The notes under the pieces were generated by a model. The model saw only the letters and a list, made by a program, of their open reading frames with translations, was not told where the DNA came from and searched no databases. From Eubacteriales Family XIII. Incertae Sedis bacterium (lineage in GTDB: Bacteria > Bacillota_A > Clostridia > Peptostreptococcales > Anaerovoracaceae), in assembly GCA_031280075.1 (NCBI GenBank), contig JAITHG010000229.1, positions 1 to 6,742 of the forward strand: a stretch of 6,742 nucleotides of DNA, in the 5' to 3' direction. A program made the position numbers and the translations under genes. Each line of letters opens with the position of its first letter. Position 1 is the first letter of the stretch. Positions 3,860 to 6,742 of the stretch are shown piece after piece.

Positions 3860-6742
3860 TCACTCGACCGCCTTCAGGGACGTGACTGGATTGATGCCCT
3901 TGAGCCTCGGGAACGTGGACAGGCTCACGACGAGGGCGCAGAGGAAGGTGAAGGCACCCGCCATGAGGAAGCTCACTGGCCGGATGACGCGCGCAAACAT
4001 GATCTCGTTTACATCGATGGAATCCATGACGAAACTGTGCAGCCAGATGCCGAGCAGAAGCCCCAAGAATAGGCCGACGACGGTCATGGTGGTCGTCTCG
4101 CGCGTGATGTAGGAATTGACTTCCGACTGGTGGTAGCCGAGCACCTTCAGCGTGGCGAGCTCTTCCTCCCGCTCTGTGATGCTGATGTTCACGATGTTGT
4201 ACAGAACGACGATGGCCAGCAGGCAGGCCACGATGACCATGATCCAGACGACGTCGTCGAGGTTGTCGACGACGGTGTCGATCGTCTCCCGCAGCTGTGA
4301 GACGGGCAGGGCGACCCGCACGTTCTTTGACGCGACCAACGCTTCCATCTCCGCCTCTGCGTCCGCTTGCGTCTTGCCTTCCTCGATACTCACCATCACA
4401 GATGCGTAAGGGGGCGTGTCGCCGTAGATCTGCATGTAGCTGTCCTTCGTCATGAAGATGTAATTGTAGACGTAGTATTCGGTGATGCCGGCGACGCGGA
4501 TGTTCGTCTCCGCCTCACCGGTCTTCGAGAAGGAGAACGTGTCACCGACCCGGAGGCCCAGCTCGCGGGCAAGACGCTCGGTGATGACCACGGCAGGTCC
4601 GCCGGACTGATCCGGCGGGAAGGTCACAGGTTCCCGCGTGTTGCGCTCACGGAAGGTCATGAGCTCGTTCAGTCGGTCTGCGTCCTCCGGAACGAAGAGG
4701 TAGGTGAGAATGCCCTTGTTAGTCCGTTCGCCCGCCGAGGCATCCACTGCCGCCATGTAGACATAGCCGTGCCTGTAGGGGGTGAGCTTGCGGTTGAGCT
4801 CCGTCTCGGCATTTCCATCCGACTGCTTATCGAGCAGCAGCGACGTGTCGTAGTGCGATATCTGCCCGTACTGAAGATCGACCAGGTCTGCGAGCGAATC
4901 GTGCAGACCGAAGCCCGTGAGCAGCAGGGCGGTGCAGCCTGTGACTCCGATAATGGCCGTCAAGGTGCGGCGCTTGTAGCGCAGCACATTGCGGATCATG
5001 ACCTTGTGGGTGAAGGCCAGCCTGTTCCAGAATGCGGGGATGCGCTCAGGCAGAACCCGCTTGCCTGCCACCGCCGCGCGGGGACGAAGCAGGGCTACGG
5101 CGCTGCTTTTCAGGGCACGGCCAATGGCGACGCTGGTTGCGGCGACGAGCACAATCGTGCCGCCGAACAGCCCGATGGCGCAGGGCCAGAACGTGATAGC
5201 AGGACGGAATGCGTCGAGGTAATACATTTTGTCGTAGATCCGCCAGATGGTCTCGGGGAAAACGAAGAAACCCAGCACAATGCCGCTGACGCTGCCGGAC
5301 AGCCCAATGAACCAGGCGTAGAATTGGTAGATCTTCTGGATGTCCCTTCTCCGGTAGCCGAGCGCCTTCAGCGTGCCGATGCGCGTGCGGTGCTCCTCGA
5401 TCATGCGCGACATGTTCGTCAGGCAGACCAGCGCGGCGACGAGGAACAGGAACCCGGGTAGGATGAGCGTCAGTTGTTCGAGGCGATCCACATCGGACGT
5501 GAAGCCGTAGTAGCCGGGGAAATCTCCGCGATCTACGAGGGTCCACGTCGGCTTTTCAATGGTCGAAAGATCCTCCTTGCTCTGGTCGATCTCCTTTCGG
5601 GCATCATTGAGCGCGCTGTTCGCCTCCTTTGACTCGTCGTCGTAGCGCTGCTCCTGGTCGCTCAGGTCGATTTCCGCCTGGCTCAGGCTCTTGCGCATCT
5701 CCGCCAGGTCGGTCTCGCCTTTGCGGATCTTCCTGTCGGCATCCGCGACTTTTTTCTGCGCATTGCTGTACTGCTTTTCTGCATTGGCAAGCGTCTTTTC
5801 CGATGTCGACACATTGCGTTCGCCCGTGGCGATCTGGCTATTCACGGCATCGATCTGGCTGTCGAGCTGTTCCAACTGCGCCTGCATGGCCATGATCTTC
5901 TCCGGGGCGGTCTCGAGGACGAGTTGAGCCTGCAGAGCCTCTCGCTGCCGAAGCAGGGTCGTCCTCGTCGATTTCCCTTTCTCGAGCTGTTCCTTCAGGG
6001 CAGCGAGGTTTTTCTTTCCGTTGTCGATCTTCTTTTTGAGACTGTTCAAATCTGTCTTCATGTGAGACAGATCCTCTTTGGCATCGTTGATGGCATCCAC
6101 GTTTTCGCGATAGGTCTTCTTGCCGCTGGTCAGGTCGTCCTTGCCGGACTGGATGGCATCCCCCGCCTCTGTGAGTTCCTTGTCCGCCTTGTTCTTTTTC
6201 TTGTCGTATTTTTTCTCCGCTTTGGCGATCTCGTCGTTGGCCTCCTTCAAGATATCGTCATAGCGCGACAGAGCGCGACGTTCGGTGAAGGATTCCAAGC
6301 TCTCCTCCATCCCTGCGGCGCCGTCGTCGTAGGCATTGGATCGGATGGGAACGCCCAAGGTCGCATCGAGACGGATGTCGAGTTCGGTATAGTATTCGCT
6401 GCTGAATGCCGCTTCCGGCACGTACAGGAAGGCGGTCAGCCTCCCCATGCCGATGTTCGTGTTGCCCCTGTCGATCCCGAGATAGGCGGAAGACCAGACG
6501 CGTCCCACGACGGTGAAGTTCTGTACGGCGAGCAGGTCGAGCGAGTCCTCTAGGTTGTCCGTACCGAACGTGACCGTATCGCCGACACTGAACGTCGAAC
6601 GTGCATCGGCGACGCATTCGTCTGCTGTGACGGGCATACGCCCTTCCTCGAGCTTGAGTTCAGTGCCGGGGTTTGTGCTGGGGTTCACGACGGCACCCGC
6701 AACGGCACCCGCAACGGCACCCGCAACGATGCTGCCCTCCGT
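3860..6742 (-). CDS. FtsX/MacB-type ABC transporter permease with long coiled coil; 960 C-terminal residues visible, N-terminus beyond the right edge
   Basis: This is the membrane subunit of an ABC system of the FtsX/MacB/LolC type, which couple cytoplasmic ATP hydrolysis to work outside the membrane. The frame is open to the right edge, so the GTG at 6688 is not the start; residues below count from the edge. Residues 1-160 are extracytoplasmic, MacB-core-like (LEEGRMP, VGDTVTFG). Residues 162-395 are a Lys/Glu/Asp/Ala/Gln-rich coiled coil. Membrane segments lie at about 424-445, 475-495, 516-540, 594-613, 831-851, 886-906 and 923-943, and an eighth is expected before the window. After the first and fifth visible segments come the FtsX coupling motifs EEHRTRIGTLKALGY (449-463) and TEREEELATLKVLGY (856-870). 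A second extracytoplasmic domain fills 614-830. The protein ends GINPVTSLKAVE. The partner ATPase is not in the window and may lie upstream. The substrate is unknown; lipid, peptide or drug export or cell-wall hydrolase control are all possible. Confidence 0.93.
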   Translation of the reverse strand, partial: TEGSIVAGAVAGAVAGAVVNPSTNPGTELKLEEGRMPVTADECVADARSTFSVGDTVTFGTDNLEDSLDLLAVQNFTVVGRVWSSAYLGIDRGNTNIGMGRLTAFLYVPEAAFSSEYYTELDIRLDATLGVPIRSNAYDDGAAGMEESLESFTERRALSRYDDILKEANDEIAKAEKKYDKKKNKADKELTEAGDAIQSGKDDLTSGKKTYRENVDAINDAKEDLSHMKTDLNSLKKKIDNGKKNLAALKEQLEKGKSTRTTLLRQREALQAQLVLETAPEKIMAMQAQLEQLDSQIDAVNSQIATGERNVSTSEKTLANAEKQYSNAQKKVADADRKIRKGETDLAEMRKSLSQAEIDLSDQEQRYDDESKEANSALNDARKEIDQSKEDLSTIEKPTWTLVDRGDFPGYYGFTSDVDRLEQLTLILPGFLFLVAALVCLTNMSRMIEEHRTRIGTLKALGYRRRDIQKIYQFYAWFIGLSGSVSGIVLGFFVFPETIWRIYDKMYYLDAFRPAITFWPCAIGLFGGTIVLVAATSVAIGRALKSSAVALLRPRAAVAGKRVLPERIPAFWNRLAFTHKVMIRNVLRYKRRTLTAIIGVTGCTALLLTGFGLHDSLADLVDLQYGQISHYDTSLLLDKQSDGNAETELNRKLTPYRHGYVYMAAVDASAGERTNKGILTYLFVPEDADRLNELMTFRERNTREPVTFPPDQSGGPAVVITERLARELGLRVGDTFSFSKTGEAETNIRVAGITEYYVYNYIFMTKDSYMQIYGDTPPYASVMVSIEEGKTQADAEAEMEALVASKNVRVALPVSQLRETIDTVVDNLDDVVWIMVIVACLLAIVVLYNIVNISITEREEELATLKVLGYHQSEVNSYITRETTTMTVVGLFLGLLLGIWLHSFVMDSIDVNEIMFARVIRPVSFLMAGAFTFLCALVVSLSTFPRLKGINPVTSLKAVE
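6662..6685 (-). repeat. Two imperfect 12-bp tandem copies encoding NPST-NPGT
   Basis: The minus strand has AACCCCAGCACA followed directly by AACCCCGGCACT, identical at 10 of 12 positions. It encodes NPST then NPGT inside the permease, just after the VAGA repeat in the protein. Both units are multiples of three, so the frame is kept. Confidence 0.7.
6692..6727 (-). repeat. Three perfect 12-bp tandem copies encoding VAGA-VAGA-VAGA
   Basis: The unit GTTGCGGGTGCC on the minus strand occurs three times in a row without mismatch. It encodes (VAGA)x3 near residues 6-17 of the visible permease, in the extracytoplasmic region just before the EGRMP block. The 12-bp length means that slippage would add or remove four residues without a frameshift. 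Confidence 0.9.

Noticed and set aside
2752..3885. Long plus-strand open frame opposite the XdhC-like gene (377 codons)
   Set aside because: Low-complexity Ala/Asp/Arg-rich translation with no family motif; a shadow of the minus-strand gene.
4367..5461. Long plus-strand open frame opposite the permease (364 codons)
   Set aside because: No recognisable domain, and the opposite strand carries membrane segments and FtsX motifs with clear conservation.
6686..6688. GTG as the start of the permease
   Set aside because: The frame remains open to the right edge and the expected first membrane segment is missing, so the gene begins outside the window.
1..6742. A defence, phage or mobile-element system
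   Set aside because: All four genes belong to ordinary metabolic or transport families and no integrase, transposase, inverted repeats or CRISPR-like spacing is seen.

Overview
The window is a GC-rich, densely packed bacterial segment. All four genes I can support lie on the minus strand, so the direction of transcription runs from the right edge to the left edge. Strong AGGAGG-type ribosome binding sites, a type III glutamine synthetase, a DUF1015 protein, an XdhC-family protein and an FtsX-type permease with a long extracytoplasmic coiled coil together suggest an anaerobic Firmicute. The high GC content makes a member of the Negativicutes (Selenomonas-like) my best guess. This is an inference from gene content and base composition; no rRNA or other marker is present.

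Layout in the direction of transcription. (a) 6742-3860: a large FtsX/MacB-type ABC transporter permease whose N-terminus is outside the window. It has seven visible membrane segments, two FtsX-type coupling motifs and a ~235-residue coiled coil that looks like an antiparallel hairpin. Short 12-bp coding repeats lie at the right edge. (b) 3840-2743: an XdhC/CoxI-family protein starting 19 bases after the permease stop. It has no Shine-Dalgarno sequence but a perfect extended -10 motif directly before its ATG, and its domains are in an unusual order. (c) 2707-1439: a complete DUF1015 protein with a good ribosome binding site, 35 bases after the XdhC stop. (d) 1340-1: the first 446 codons of a type III glutamine synthetase (glnN), with its own near-consensus sigma-70 promoter in the 98-base gap upstream.

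How they work together: the close spacing of permease, XdhC-like gene and DUF1015 gene allows one transcript, but the three do not form a recognised pathway. XdhC proteins serve molybdenum hydroxylases, and none is encoded here. DUF1015 proteins lack an established role that I can cite with certainty, although the DGHHR motif recalls the ParB/SerK fold. glnN makes glutamine from glutamate and ammonia and appears to be transcribed separately. There is no gene-free stretch over 100 bases. I see no RNA gene, CRISPR array, insertion sequence, phage or defence system. The points most worth a second look are the coiled-coil hairpin with its edge repeats, the possibly leaderless XdhC-like gene, and the unusual XdhC domain order.
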